Positions 52,868 through 63,148 are shown, counted from the first letter of the stretch. The stretch: 64,000 nt of DNA from Seminavis robusta (GCA_903772945.1 CAICTM010000064.1:62001-126000), one strand, 5' to 3'. The notes: generated by a model from the letters alone, not told the origin. Made by a program: numbers and translations.

Positions 52868-55415
52868 ATGAGGGTATCCACAGCAGTACTTTTGCTCCTT
52901 GCTCTCTCGGATGTCGGCCAGGGATTTCTCCCAACCGGTGGCTTGCAAAGACACGCTTTCCCAGCATTGTCGTCGTGGGCGGGTGGCAGCAGTTACCTCG
53001 ACAATATCAGTCCTTCTACCGGCACCACTACTGACAAGGATGATAACAATAATATTAATGGGGCTGCTACTCATCCGGCCGAATTGTCATATGGAACGAC
53101 AATGGGTCCATCACAAGCAGCACTGCCGGTCACTCAAGACCAACACATGAATGTAGAGAATGACATGATGCCAGAGGGATGGACCATGTACTATGATCCA
53201 GAAAGTGGAAACCCATACTATTACTGTGACATTGATGGAACCACTTCTTGGGACAGGCCGGCAGCACATGAAACAGCAGCAGCAGCTGCAGTCCAGCTGG
53301 AATCAAATAGTGCCATGAATTCATACCAGCAGACTTCTGCTGTAGTGCCTGAACCAACAGAAGAGGACGACCCATTGCCAGAAGGATGGACCATGCATGT
53401 GGATCCACAAAGTGGACACCCTTATTACTACTTTGAGGCAGATGGAACTAGCTCTTGGGAGAGACCACAACAGCAGCAACAACAAGCAGCAACAGCAACA
53501 ATCACTGCACCAGTGGAAGAAGAGTCACCAATTCCAGAAGAGCAAGACATGGAACGATTTCTCAAAATGGTCTCGACCGAAATTGGAGTCAAAACACTCA
53601 ATAAACAAAATCCATTCGCCATTACGGATGTCCCCTACGACGTCGTCTTATCCAAGGGGTTTGATCAGATTGAAGATTCCATCATGAAGACACGTCAAAA
53701 AATGGCCGCCGAACGATACTATGCCAATACGGATGATGACGACTTTGTGGGCGCAGAAGAGGAGGATGGTCGGCGTCCCACCGTGTTGGTTCTGGGTACC
53801 GGATGGGCAGCGCATGCCTTTGTCAAGGTGGCCAATACATTTGACTTGAGAGTCGTGGTGGTGTCGCCCGTCAATCATTTTGTAAGTATTGGATGGTGGC
53901 GTGCTGGACGGATTTGATTCTGATTGTGTTGTAGTGAAATTCTGTTTTGGTATGATTTATTCTCATCCATCCACACGCACTCTGTTTGTTGCAATCCAGG
54001 TCTTTACGCCAATGTTGGCGTCGGCGGCAGTAGGAACTGTAGAACCTCGCAGCATGACGGAACCAATCCGTGTTTCTAATCCTACCATTGACAACTACGT
54101 CGAGGGCCGTGCGGTTGGCATTGATGTCGCAAACAAAGAACTCACAGTTGAAGTTACATCCAAACAAACAGATGAAGGCATCATCCCTATGGCCACAGAA
54201 ATGGATAATGAGAATGGCGAATCACCCCAGTCGACAATCTACTACGAAAGTGACATCAACAATAAACTCATTCAACTCAAGTACGACCATCTCATTTGTG
54301 CCGTCGGTACCGGTGTGCGATCGAGCATGGTGGAGGGAGCGGAAGAACACTGCTACAATCTAAAGACCAGCGATGATTCCAAGCGACTGCGGACTGCCAT
54401 TGGGGAAGCCTTGGAGTTTGCCAGTCGACCTGAAATTCGTGGCTCCGACTATGCATTGACGCAGGAACGAAAACGACGCGTTCGATTTGTCATTATCGGT
54501 GGCGGTCCTACGGGTGTGGAACTGGCAGGAGAACTGAATGACTTTTTGCAGGAGATTTGTGAACCAAAGGTTGGAGCCTATCAACGATTGGCCAATGATT
54601 ATCAAGTCATGTTGGTACATGGTGGCCCTGATTTGCTTCCCATGTTCAACCCCGATCTACGAAAGCGAGCCAAAGAATCCCTCGAAGCACAAGGCGTGGA
54701 AGTGCGATTGAACACTCGCATCGCAAAGGTTAAGAGCAATTTCGTCAAACTCCAAAAGAAGGGCAGCGACGAGTTGGAAGTTGTCCCCAACGGTGTGACA
54801 GTTTGGGGCGCCGGTAATGAACCTGTGCCATTTGTGCAGGAAATGCTGTCACAGCTTCCCGAGAGTGCCAAGGGGAGTGCGGGTCGAATCAACGTCGATC
54901 CCTGGCTTCGTTGTCCCACTCCCACTGCCGAGTCGTTTGGTTCCATTCTGGTGCTCGGTGATGTTGCATGCCTGGAAGTGGATACCAAATACAGCTCCGT
55001 CCCAGCCATTCTCCCTCAGACGGCTCAAGTTGCCGGACAACAGGGATACTTTGCGGCACGTTTGCTCAACCGAGGATACGATCTCGCCCAGACACCACCT
55101 CGACTTCCCAAAAAAGAAGATCATCCTTTTGACGACTTTTCGTTACTTCGGATTTGGCTGATGGTGCGTGGGTTGGAGGAAGCACCTGATTTCAACTTTT
55201 TGAATTTGGGCTTGTTGGCATACGTCGGTGGCGGGGAAGCCTTGACGCAGGTGCAAGTTGGTGATGTGCCCCTGTTTGACTTTGCGGGCAAGTTTGCTTT
55301 TGCCCTGTGGCGATCCGTTTATCTGGCGAAACAAGTGGATTCTCGTAATCAGGCTATGATATCCTTTGACTGGCTTCGATCGAACGTCTATGGACGAGAC
55401 ATTACGCGATTCTAA
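52868..55415 (+). CDS. Plastid-type NDH-2 (type II NAD(P)H dehydrogenase) with two N-terminal WW domains, 809 aa, 2 exons
   Basis: Exons are 52868-53881 and 54000-55415; the 118-nt intron is phase 0 (GTAAGT, ATCCAG). ATG 52868 gives a clean signal peptide and plastid-like junction ([20 protein letters not shown]). Two WW domains follow at ~101-134 and ~170-203: LPEGWTM.YDP(E/Q)SG.PYYY....GT(T/S)SW(D/E)RP, each with both Trp. The flavoprotein part has FAD-binding [13 protein letters not shown] (~306), [20 protein letters not shown](P)H-binding [17 protein letters not shown] (~501), ILVLGDVAC and the C-terminal membrane-association region ending [20 protein letters not shown]-2 enzymes pass electrons from NAD(P)H to quinone without pumping protons. 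In plastids they feed chlororespiration or cyclic flow (family knowledge). The WW pair is unusual for this family. Confidence 0.9.
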
Positions 55416-55750
55416 TATACTGAGAGAAACAGTAATCGGCGATGCAAACACTACATACCCAACAACAATACTGTTCCAATTCATATTGGCATAGCCACCG
55501 CTCATACAACCACAACCAACACAATCCGAATCCAATCAACCAATCAATCAATCATCAGAACCAAACACACCACACTAAAAGATCCATTAGCACTCCTACC
55601 AATCACATACGTTGTAGTAACTTGAATCACAACAGTAGTACACTTGGCATTTGATAAATCCAGTTGTGTCACGTTGCAAAGCCAATGCATCATGTGACAA
55701 TATCAATGCTGTAACCTTTGCCTGGTGCACCAATCAAAGCTTGACGGATA
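55416..55750. other. Intergenic, 335 bp
   Basis: 3' flanks of convergent WW-NDH-2 and U-box genes. From 55620 the sequence belongs to the duplicated U-box block and matches 56772 onward. Confidence 0.5.
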
Positions 55751-57770
55751 TTATTCCTCCCCTGCAGCATGGTTCTGCTCGTCCAGAAGTTGGGACAGAA
55801 GACCTTTTGCTTTCACCTTTGTCACGCTTTTCATGTGTGAGTAGGCACAAGCCCCCAAGCATTTCTGGAGCCAAAAAATTGCTTCTCTTCATTTACAGGC
55901 ATGCCATATTTTCCCTCAGCGAAAGCATGTCCAAGCAAATATGCAGCAAGATCAGATCCTGCCTTTGCAGTTTGGCCCAAGTACATCATGCCAAGTGTAA
56001 ATGATATCTGAACACCTATGCCTTTCACAAGGCATTCCCCAACACGAGCTGTTCCTTTGACACTGCCAGCACCATGTGACTTTTGGTACCATTGGTAGGC
56101 ATTGGGTCGGTCCCATTCAAAGCCATCCACTCCATTGCAATAACCTGCTGCCACTTTCAGCATGGCAAGTCCTTCATTGGCCTTTTCTAGCATGGCTTTT
56201 TTGTTCCATGCTTGCGCCGCGTCCCCTTGAATTGCATCATTCTCTATCAAAGTCGCAATCAAGCTTTTGATGTGAGGGGCAGGTATAAGGGTTTCTCCCA
56301 TGGGTTCATTGGTGACTAGTGATCTGATTGGAGCACTCTTTGCATGTTGTGTGCTGAAGTACTTCTTGATGGCCTCCTCTTCGTATGCTCGACCATCAGC
56401 AGCATTGACAGGAACCCACGGCAGCTCTCTGGTGATGGGACAGATCAGATCATCGGCAGGGTCTTTCTTTTGGCACTTGCTGCTCTCATCATGTTGGTGG
56501 TTGCTTCCATCATCTCGTGATACTTGATGCTGCTTGGGAGGCGCTTGTGCGGTTTGGTATGCTGGTGGTTCAGACCTCATTCTCACGGCTTCTCGCTCAG
56601 ATTATGGAGACGTTCTGTGGGTAATAGAACGGCAGCGTTCACTTCCACGATCGTTGCGAAAGGCATGGTAAGTCAACGATCGTGGAAACTCCACGAAGAA
56701 GGCCAACGCACACACCGCCAGCGTGCCGGAACCCATCTATTGTCACACTATCCTGGACTAATAATCATTGAACTTGAATCACTACAGTAGTAAACTTGGC
56801 ATTTGATACATCCAGTTTTGTCCCCTTGCACAGTGAATAACATCAAGCGATATCAATATGGTAACCTTTGTTTGATGCTTCAATCAAAGCTTGATGGATA
56901 CTATTCTTCCCCTGCAGCATGGTTCTGCTCGTCCAGAAGTTGGGACAGCAGACCTTTTGCTTTCACCTTTGTCACGCTTTTCATGTGTGAGTGGGCACAG
57001 GCCCCTAAGCATTTCTGGAGCCAAAAAATTGCTTCTCTTTCATTTACGGGCATGCCGTATTTTCCCTCAGCGAAAGCATGTCCAAGCAAATATGCAGCAA
57101 GATCAGATCCCGCCTTTGCAGTTTGGCCCAAGTACATCATGCCAAGTGGAAACGATCTCTGAACACCCAAGCCTTTCACAAGAAATTCCCCAACACGAGC
57201 TGTTCCTTTCACACTGCCAGCATCATGCGACTTTTGGTACCATCGGTACGCCTTGGGTCGGTCCTTTTCAAAGCCATGGACTCCTCTGGAATACCCTTCT
57301 GCCACTTTCAGCATGGCCAGCACAAACCCTTCATGGGCTTTTTCTAGCCATGCTTCCTTCTCTTTCACTTCCTGGACCTTTTCCTGCCAAGTCTTTGCCA
57401 AATCACCTTGAAGGGCATCATTCTCAATTAATGTGGAAATCAAGCTTTTAATATGAGGGGCACGGAGCAAGGCATTGCCCATGGGTTCATTGGTGATGGG
57501 AGATCTGATTGGAGCACTCTTTGCATGTTGTGTGCTGAAGTAAGTCTTGATGGCCTCCTCCTCATATGTTCGACCATCCATGGCAATGACAGGGACACAA
57601 GGTAGCTCTCTGGTGATGGGGCAGATTAGATCATCCGCTGGATTTTTCTTGTGACACTTTGTTTGGGTGCTATGATCTTTTTGCGCTTCCTGAAGCCTCT
57701 TGCGCAGAGCTTCACAACATACACAACGGTCTGCTGGTGCTGGTGTACTCATTTTTGAAAGCTCGCTCAG
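55620..57770. repeat. Tandem duplication of a U-box/Sel1 gene (two ~1-kb blocks)
   Basis: Block A (~55620-56590) and block B (~56772-57770) are homologous through coding sequence and 3' flank. Both begin ACTTGAATCAC(A/T)ACAGTAG and both contain the coding words CCCTGCAGCATGGTTCTGCT. They have the same orientation. Divergence includes substitutions and small in-frame gaps. Protein N-termini differ between copies. Confidence 0.85.
55751..56580 (-). pseudogene. U-box/Sel1-like gene, copy A, frameshifted near its 3' end
   Basis: ATG 56580 (MRSEPPAYQTAQAPPKQ). The U-box is DPADDLICPITRELPWVPV...DGRAYEEEAIKKYF, and Sel1-like helices follow (YQWYQKSHGAGSVKGTARVG, GSDLAAYLLGHAFAEGKYGM). Compared with copy B it lacks one T near 55889, in GCTTCTCTTCATTT versus GCTTCTCTTTCATTT. 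The frame changes after GMPVNEE and ends at 55831, although sequence homologous to the rest of copy B continues to a TAA at 55751-55753. It also lacks a ~12-residue helical segment (VQEVKEKEAWLE region). It may be a recent pseudogene or a C-terminally altered protein; an assembly error is possible. Confidence 0.7.
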
Positions 57771-57965
57771 ATTGTGCGGCGAGCCTTCTGCAGCATCATG
57801 TTGGATTCGAGTCAACTCACCGTGGAAGCATTTCATGCCGCCGTGTGTGAGGCACACGGTCGTGGAAACTCCCTCTTTGCGGATGGCAAATTGGCCAGTG
57901 AGAGTTGAGTCAGTCGAGTCTACTCCACTTGCACCCCTTCCAGAGACTCTAGTTGGCCGGGACAT
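56901..57965 (-). CDS. U-box/Sel1-repeat protein, copy B, intact, 354 aa (or 283 aa from the inner ATG)
   Basis: The longest frame starts at ATG 57965. A later ATG at 57752 (MSTPAPADRCVCCEALRKRL) is a credible alternative and matches the point where homology with copy A fades. A CxxC pair and short coiled coil (CVCCEALRKRLQEAQ) precede the U-box (NPADDLICPITRELPCVPV, DGRTYEEEAIKTYFSTQHA, IRSPITNEPMG). Then come helices of Sel1/TPR type: AMLKVAEGYSRGVHGFEKD, AYRWYQKSHDAGSVKGTARV, GQTAKAGSDLAAYLLGHAFA. U-boxes recruit E2s like RING fingers do, and Sel1 repeats bind partners. Predicted E3 ligase or co-factor. Stop TAG at 56901-56903. Confidence 0.85.
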   Translation of the reverse strand: MSRPTRVSGRGASGVDSTDSTLTGQFAIRKEGVSTTVCLTHGGMKCFHGELTRIQHDAAEGSPHNLSELSKMSTPAPADRCVCCEALRKRLQEAQKDHSTQTKCHKKNPADDLICPITRELPCVPVIAMDGRTYEEEAIKTYFSTQHAKSAPIRSPITNEPMGNALLRAPHIKSLISTLIENDALQGDLAKTWQEKVQEVKEKEAWLEKAHEGFVLAMLKVAEGYSRGVHGFEKDRPKAYRWYQKSHDAGSVKGTARVGEFLVKGLGVQRSFPLGMMYLGQTAKAGSDLAAYLLGHAFAEGKYGMPVNEREAIFWLQKCLGACAHSHMKSVTKVKAKGLLSQLLDEQNHAAGEE

Positions 57966-58265
57966 CGGATTGGAAGTGTATAAGTAAGTCCCACATCACT
58001 TTTTGCATTGTATAGTTGCAGAGGGACTACCCGTGTCATCCATGAACTTGTACATGTAGTATGTAGTCCGTGAGCACCTACACGGTAGGTTTTTGTCAAA
58101 TCGCACAATACATATCGATTTAGAGAAAGTAAGAGAAGAAACAACAACCGGTTTTCTAACTCTACCGTAGCTAGCTATTTCCAGTCAATGGTCTCTTCTC
58201 GGCCGGTTGCATAGCAGGCAAGGCAAGCATACTTTTTCAACCAGTATCGTTTCTACAACAGAAGG
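57966..58265. other. Intergenic, 300 bp
   Basis: Between copy B and the TAP42 3' end, both on the minus strand. TACATGTA word at ~58045 and TAGCTAGCTA at ~58165. No gene seen. Confidence 0.4.
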
Positions 58266-59465
58266 TTAAAAATTCCGATCACCTTGATCTCCTCGCTTGT
58301 TACCACTTCCTCTTGGATTTTCATCTTTCCAATCATCCCATGCTTGATCGAGGGCCGCACTGGCATCGACGGCATTGGCATTATCCTCCAGCCCATCTCG
58401 CTGCAGCTGATCGTATCGTCGTGGCTGTAACTGTTGATTGGCTTCGGCTGCCTTTTGTCGTTCTCCTCGTGCAATGGCATCGGCACGTTCTCGATCGGCC
58501 AATTCGTGTAAACTCATGGTGGGTTGATTCCATCCCGGTCGAAAGACTTGCGATTTGATTTCTTCTCGTTTGAATTGCAATTGATTATTATTAGCGCCAT
58601 CGAGCGTAATGTGCGTCACTTGCAACCCCGAAGCGGTTGCTCGTTGTGGTGGTGGCTGCATTCGTCCTTCCATTCTATCTTGTTCCATTTGTACCATGCG
58701 AGCAATCATGGGGAGTTCTCGCAGTGTGGATGCCCATTCTTCCAGTGCTTCTGCTTTGGCCAAGAGTAGATTGGTCATGGCGACACTGCGATCCAACGTT
58801 TCTTCATCAAATTCGTCCATGACTTCTTCTGCCGCTACTCCTATTCGACTGCGTCGTTCTCGCAGTGATTTCAGTCGTTCCACTTCTTTTTGCGCTTGTT
58901 GTTTGGCTTTGAAACGAGCAATCTTGTCGTCTCGATTGGCCGCGGGAAGTTGAGGTGGTTGTTGTGAATTGTTGTTGTCATCCTCTGTGGTTGTGGTCGA
59001 CGATGAACATTCCAGCAGCATTTGATATTCCTTTTGTTCGGCCGGTGTCACTAGCTGGAAATCATCATTACTACTACTGCTGTTGGACTCGAGGGTCTCC
59101 AATTTGTGCAAAAAGGCCGCCCACAAATCGACACTGCGTCGCAACTGCGATTGCCGTTCATTCATTTGACCGCGGCCACTGGGCAATCGCGTATACGCCA
59201 GTGCCAGATGATGTTCCAGAGCCAACAAGGGCAACGACTTGGTACTGACATCCTCCAATCCTTCGTTGGAGGAAAACAACGACAATTGCGCCACTTCTTG
59301 TTGCAGTCGTTCCAAATCTCGCGCTGCGTCAAGTGGTTGGCTGTCTAGGGTAGAAATCGCATGATGAAATCGCTCCGCCAAGCTCAAGTCACTGCTCTTA
59401 TTAGTAGTAGTAGTAGATGCAGTAGTGCCAGCTGCCGATGTAATGGAAGTCTCTTCGGTTGTCAT
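58266..59465 (-). CDS. TAP42: TAP42/IGBP1 (alpha4) family PP2A regulator, 399 aa
   Basis: Start is the ATG at 59465 (MTTEETSITSAAGTTAS); the frame extends upstream without an ATG. The N-terminal helical half (LSLAERFHHAISTLDSQPL, LDAARDLERLQQEVAQLSLF, LEHHLALAYTRLPSGRGQ) fits the TPR-like alpha4 domain that binds PP2A-type catalytic subunits. The diagnostic motifs are DDKIARFKAKQQAQKEVERL, LRELPMIARMVQME, VFRPGWNQPTMSLHELADRE and the C-terminal AWDDWKDENPRGSGNKRGDQ. TAP42/alpha4 stabilises and sequesters PP2A, PP4 and PP6 catalytic subunits downstream of TOR (family knowledge). Divergent from APC11 with 282 bp between start codons. Confidence 0.93.
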   Translation of the reverse strand: MTTEETSITSAAGTTASTTTTNKSSDLSLAERFHHAISTLDSQPLDAARDLERLQQEVAQLSLFSSNEGLEDVSTKSLPLLALEHHLALAYTRLPSGRGQMNERQSQLRRSVDLWAAFLHKLETLESNSSSSNDDFQLVTPAEQKEYQMLLECSSSTTTTEDDNNNSQQPPQLPAANRDDKIARFKAKQQAQKEVERLKSLRERRSRIGVAAEEVMDEFDEETLDRSVAMTNLLLAKAEALEEWASTLRELPMIARMVQMEQDRMEGRMQPPPQRATASGLQVTHITLDGANNNQLQFKREEIKSQVFRPGWNQPTMSLHELADRERADAIARGERQKAAEANQQLQPRRYDQLQRDGLEDNANAVDASAALDQAWDDWKDENPRGSGNKRGDQGDRNF

Positions 59466-59747
59466 TCTGTGGATTGTGATTGCTGTGATTCCTTTGCTTT
59501 TGGGTCTAAGTTTGTTTGGATCTTGCTTCGATCTTTTCGTGGTGGTGAGAGCGCTTGTAGCCAAGGCAAAGATTTAACGAATTGAGGTTACCCAAAGATT
59601 TAACCTCGTGATCGCGCGAGATCACTGGAAATTGAAAAGAATGACGAGAGACGAAGAGCATTGCTGTTGCTTCCATTGCTGACCTTGACGATAGAAGTTT
59701 ACTTTACTATCATCTGTTATCTATCAATCATCTATTTGTCAAACAAC
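59466..59747. promoter_or_regulatory. Shared divergent promoter of TAP42 and APC11, with direct repeat and palindrome
   Basis: Holds two copies of CAAAGATTTAAC (59567-59578 and 59593-59604), 14 bp apart. An inverted repeat GTGATC-GCGCGA-GATCAC follows at 59608-59625. The arrangement may bind a transcription factor acting on both genes. This is inference from position and symmetry only. Confidence 0.35.
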
Positions 59748-60393
59748 ATGTCGACAATCTCAACATCCTCAGCCACCGCAGGCCGTAAGCGGCGCAGTGA
59801 CACGGCAGTGGTCACTTCCTCCTCTGCCACCACTGCGGCTGGAATTCCGACCTCCTCCAACTCCAAAGGGTCCAAATTAACGGTCCGAATCAAAAGACAT
59901 CATGCTGTGGCGCAATGGGTCTGGGGTAAGTTGATACCTTTACTACTACTTTACCAATTGACAGAGTCTTGGTTATTATTGGAGAAGGAAATCACGTCGT
60001 CTCAACCACTTTTTGGTTGCATTTTTCTATCATTGGTGCTACTACTAATTTGCCACACACACACAGGAAACCATGATCCCAATGAAGTTTGTGGTATTTG
60101 TCAATCTGCTTACGAAGGTGTTGCCCCTGGAGGAAGATGGCCGGGGGAGGATTGTCCCGTTGTATGGGGAAAATGCTCACACAGCTTTCATCTACAATGT
60201 GTCGTCACTTGGCTCAATGGACCCACGGCCCGTGAGTGGACAGATGTCATTTATTTCATTCCTTTCATTTCATGTCTGCATTTTTGCCGGGTCCACTACT
60301 CACTTGGTTACTTATTACTTGTCTTTTGAAGGAGGAACATGTCCTATTTGCCGGCAAGAATGGGCGCTCGAAGAATCACCGTCTGGAAACTAA
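59748..60393 (+). CDS. APC11: Anaphase-promoting complex subunit 11 (RING-H2), 134 aa, 3 exons
   Basis: Exons: 59748-59925, 60067-60231, 60332-60393; introns 141 and 100 nt with GT..AG ends. An N-terminal Ser/Thr-rich extension (~45 residues) precedes the APC11 body: LTVRIKRHHAVAQWVWGNHD, then CGICQSAYEGVAPGGRWPG, EDCPVVWGKCSHSFHLQCVV, TWLNGPTARGTCPICRQEW. The VWGKCSHSFH..C and CPICRQEW blocks and the extended zinc-ligand spacing are specific to APC11/RBX-type RINGs, and VAQWVW matches APC11 rather than RBX1. APC11 is the catalytic RING of the anaphase-promoting complex; it drives mitotic ubiquitination with E2s. All zinc ligands are present. Confidence 0.95.
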
Positions 60394-60718
60394 TCTCAGC
60401 ATCTCAGCTCCACCCCCAAGCTACAATGCTGTATAGCATGCATATGAATTTGAGTAAACAGGCAACAATCCGCTTTTTATCCTCTGGCCTTGTTTTTGTT
60501 TGGTCTCTGGTCATTTTTGTCGCCTCTGGTGGCCGGGTTGGAAGATGCCCATTTGCTAGCTTCTCATGCCATGACGGTGCGATACAGTTCCGGCACACGG
60601 TACCGGTATTCCAAACAGCCAACAACAAACAACAACTTATGCAACATGTCCTAGCCCTTCTGTGATTTTCTAAAGTCTGCTATTTACAACTGCATTACAC
60701 TACCGTATCACATGCTTA
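60394..60718. other. Intergenic between convergent genes, 325 bp
   Basis: 3' flanks of APC11 and the EF-hand gene. Contains GGTACCGGTA at ~60600. No gene seen. Confidence 0.4.
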
Positions 60719-61133
60719 TTAAAAGGTCCCAGATGTCAAGAGATGAATCTGACCAGCCAATTCCATCAGGTTGTCCCGGAAGAGTTCCATAATCTCCTCG
60801 GTTTCGTCCTCTTCTAGTTCTTCTCGTAGGGCTGCCTCCAAAGCCACATGGAGTTCATAAAAGCTTTAGTTGGCCATCCCCATCCTGATCAATCGATTCA
60901 AATAAATGTGCTGCCTTTTGTTCCCGCTCTTGGTCGCCTCCCGATTCCAATTCTTCGGCTTGATGGGTCAACGAGGAAGTGACTCGTTCCAAACTTTCAT
61001 TACCACCAGCAGATAAATTCAAGGGAGTTGCGTGGGCTTGAGTTGTTGGCAGAGGAGCAGTAAAGGCACTGCTTCGGGATGCCAGGAACAACCCGGGAGT
61101 GCAACTAGCCAAGAAGGTGGAGATCTTCACCAT
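60719..61133 (-). CDS. Plastid-type EF-hand protein with an apparent single-base frameshift
   Basis: ATG 61133 gives MVKISTFLASCTPGLFLASR, then SSAFTAPLPTTQ, a signal peptide with plastid-type SAF junction. A polar helical region precedes one EF-hand: AAHLFESIDQDGDGQLKLL. The frame then meets TGA near 60857. In the next frame the sequence continues with ELHVALEAALREELEEDETE and IMELFRDNLMELAGQIHLL to TAA at 60719-60721. Reading across one surplus T would give a canonical EF loop (DxDGDGxLxxxE). So either a one-base insertion, an assembly error or a recent loss. Single EF-hand plastid proteins act as small Ca2+ sensors (inference). The frameshift is uncertain; I found no intron that resolves it. 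Confidence 0.6.
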
Positions 61134-62056
61134 GTTTGAGGTCTGAGGGAAAACTGTATGTCTTTTAGCTAGCCAGTCGGTAGCTATCCACGTTCGCTCA
61201 AGGTAGAACCAGGGGTTGGGTGCCAGGGTACGACAGCAAAAGTTATGACCCATCGCCATTGCAGGTTTTTCAGCTGTGTAACCCACGAGAAGAAAGGTTC
61301 TTGGCGTGCTCAGGACTGCTTCCAATGTGCCCGTGTTGCTGTGAAAGAATACACATCCCCATCCCTTTGCTTTTGGAAGCAGTCACAGATGAGCATGAAA
61401 CCGGTGAAGCTCCAACTTCGGTTGTTTTACCTTTAGTCCGAAAAACAATTCTTCGTCTTCTTGATTTTCAATTGACTGCAAATCGGTCTCTTCCGAATGA
61501 ACGAGCAGTACTATGGTAAAACTCACAGCACCAAGCAAACAAGCAAGAGTTTACCCAGTCACATTGACTGGTACATTGCAGCTGCGCAGCGCGCAGCGTA
61601 GTCTAGCTGAGAGCAGGCATTGCTGTGCAGCTGTGCAGCAAGGCGTCACAAGTTCTTGTTGGGCACGACCCAAAAAGACAAAATTTGAGAGTTCGCATGC
61701 TTAAATGATAATAATCAACGAATGAATTAGGAAAATAAACAACTATTTACTCTCAAATATTGCATTTTGAACCGTTTTTGAATTTATGTCAAATTGAAGT
61801 TTTGCATTATCTTTTCAGGAAGCTAACCTCTACCGCGAATTCCCGAGCAGGCTGGTGGACCGAAGAGCGAAGAGCATCACCCCATCATTTTCTTCTTCTT
61901 TGTTGGCTGTTGAAGATACTAGTTGTCGCAATAGTACTAGTATGCCACTCAAAACAAGATCTTCTGAGGAGTATCATCGATCATATCTTCTGTCAAAGCC
62001 ATAAACTTGAAACCCTGACAAGCTATTGAAACTATCATTATCACGAACAACTATCA
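61134..62056. other. Intergenic, 920 bp, divergent promoters
   Basis: Between the EF-hand (minus) and hydrolase (plus) genes. AT-rich around 61690-61780. Small GC-rich direct repeats (GCAGCTGCGCAGCGCGCAGCG) near 61579. No gene or RNA recognised. Confidence 0.4.
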
Positions 62057-63148
62057 ATGATGGCACCTCTATCATCTCTTATTCACCTGCTCTTGGTAGG
62101 ATCCTTTTCGATGTCCACCGCCTACATATCGGAAGTACTTCCCATCCCAGGCATCCGGGGCCCATCGGTCGACATTGGAGCATTGGTAGAAGAAGGTAAG
62201 GAAGTGACGAGCCACTGCGAACCCGATTTGGCACATCGACGGGTTTCATGGAAACCAGAGGGCCACAACACATGGCACTGGCTTGGTAACAAGATCAACT
62301 ATATTGAAATGGGTGACCCTTCCAAGCCAGCCTTGTTGCTCATCCATGGATTTGGAGTGAGCTCTTTCCACTTTCGCCATAACTTGCCCGAGTTGTCCAA
62401 AAACTATCATGTTTACGCATTCGACATGCTCGGATTTGGATGCAGCAGCATGCCAGTCCAGGACTATGAACCGGAAGTATGGCGAGACCAGACGATTGCC
62501 TTTGTCCAAGAAGTGATTGGAAGACCAACCGCTATCGCTGGCAACAGCTTAGGTGGTTTGGCGGCGCTCTATGCCGCGGCATCGCAGAAGCTGCAGCATC
62601 TCGTGACGGGATGCATTCTGATGAATGCGGCTCTTCGATTCAAGAGCACAGAACCAAAGCATGCTTTCGTGTCCACCAAGTGCGAGGAGGATCAAGCAAA
62701 TCCCAAACTCATCACGAAGATGTGGGGATCCTTCCAGCGACTCGTGCTGGGAGCTTCCTTTGAGTTCACCAAGCAGCCAGAACGCATCGAGAAAGTCCTT
62801 CGCCACGTCTACGCAGTGAACACAGCAAATGTTGATGGAGAACTGATTGAATCCATCAAGCATTCCTCGTTGCATGAAAATGCAGCAGAAGTGTACTACC
62901 GAGTGCTATCAAAGAACGGAGCGGGTACAAAGATCTTTGCAGACGACTTGTTGGCTCAACTCAAGTGCCCTCTGATGCTTTGCTGGGGAACGAAAGATCC
63001 CTGGTTCAAGACTGACGCCTGCGAAAAGATTCAAGCGCTGTACAAGCAGACTCTGCGAGTGGACGTGTCCGCAGGCCATTGCCCACATGATGAAAATCCA
63101 GACGATGTGAATTCTGCCATCCATTCCTTCATGTCAGCATCTTGCTAG
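62057..63148 (+). CDS. Alpha/beta hydrolase with N-terminal signal peptide, 363 aa
   Basis: ATG 62057 (a second ATG follows at once) opens a signal peptide (MMAPLSSLIHLLLVGSFSMS). The fold is clear: oxyanion stretch LLIHGFGVSSFHFRHNL, then YAFDMLGFGCSS, nucleophile elbow AIAGNSLGGLAALYAA (Ser ~164), acid WGTKDPWF (Asp ~314) and AGHCPHDENPDDV (His ~341). The pattern HGFG.S..H.R...P.L and GNSLGG resembles the plant/algal chloroplast hydrolases around pheophytinase and chlorophyll dephytylase, but specificity cannot be assigned. The presequence fits import into the secretory route or plastid. A single exon; the catalytic triad is intact. Confidence 0.88.
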   Translation: MMAPLSSLIHLLLVGSFSMSTAYISEVLPIPGIRGPSVDIGALVEEGKEVTSHCEPDLAHRRVSWKPEGHNTWHWLGNKINYIEMGDPSKPALLLIHGFGVSSFHFRHNLPELSKNYHVYAFDMLGFGCSSMPVQDYEPEVWRDQTIAFVQEVIGRPTAIAGNSLGGLAALYAAASQKLQHLVTGCILMNAALRFKSTEPKHAFVSTKCEEDQANPKLITKMWGSFQRLVLGASFEFTKQPERIEKVLRHVYAVNTANVDGELIESIKHSSLHENAAEVYYRVLSKNGAGTKIFADDLLAQLKCPLMLCWGTKDPWFKTDACEKIQALYKQTLRVDVSAGHCPHDENPDDVNSAIHSFMSASC

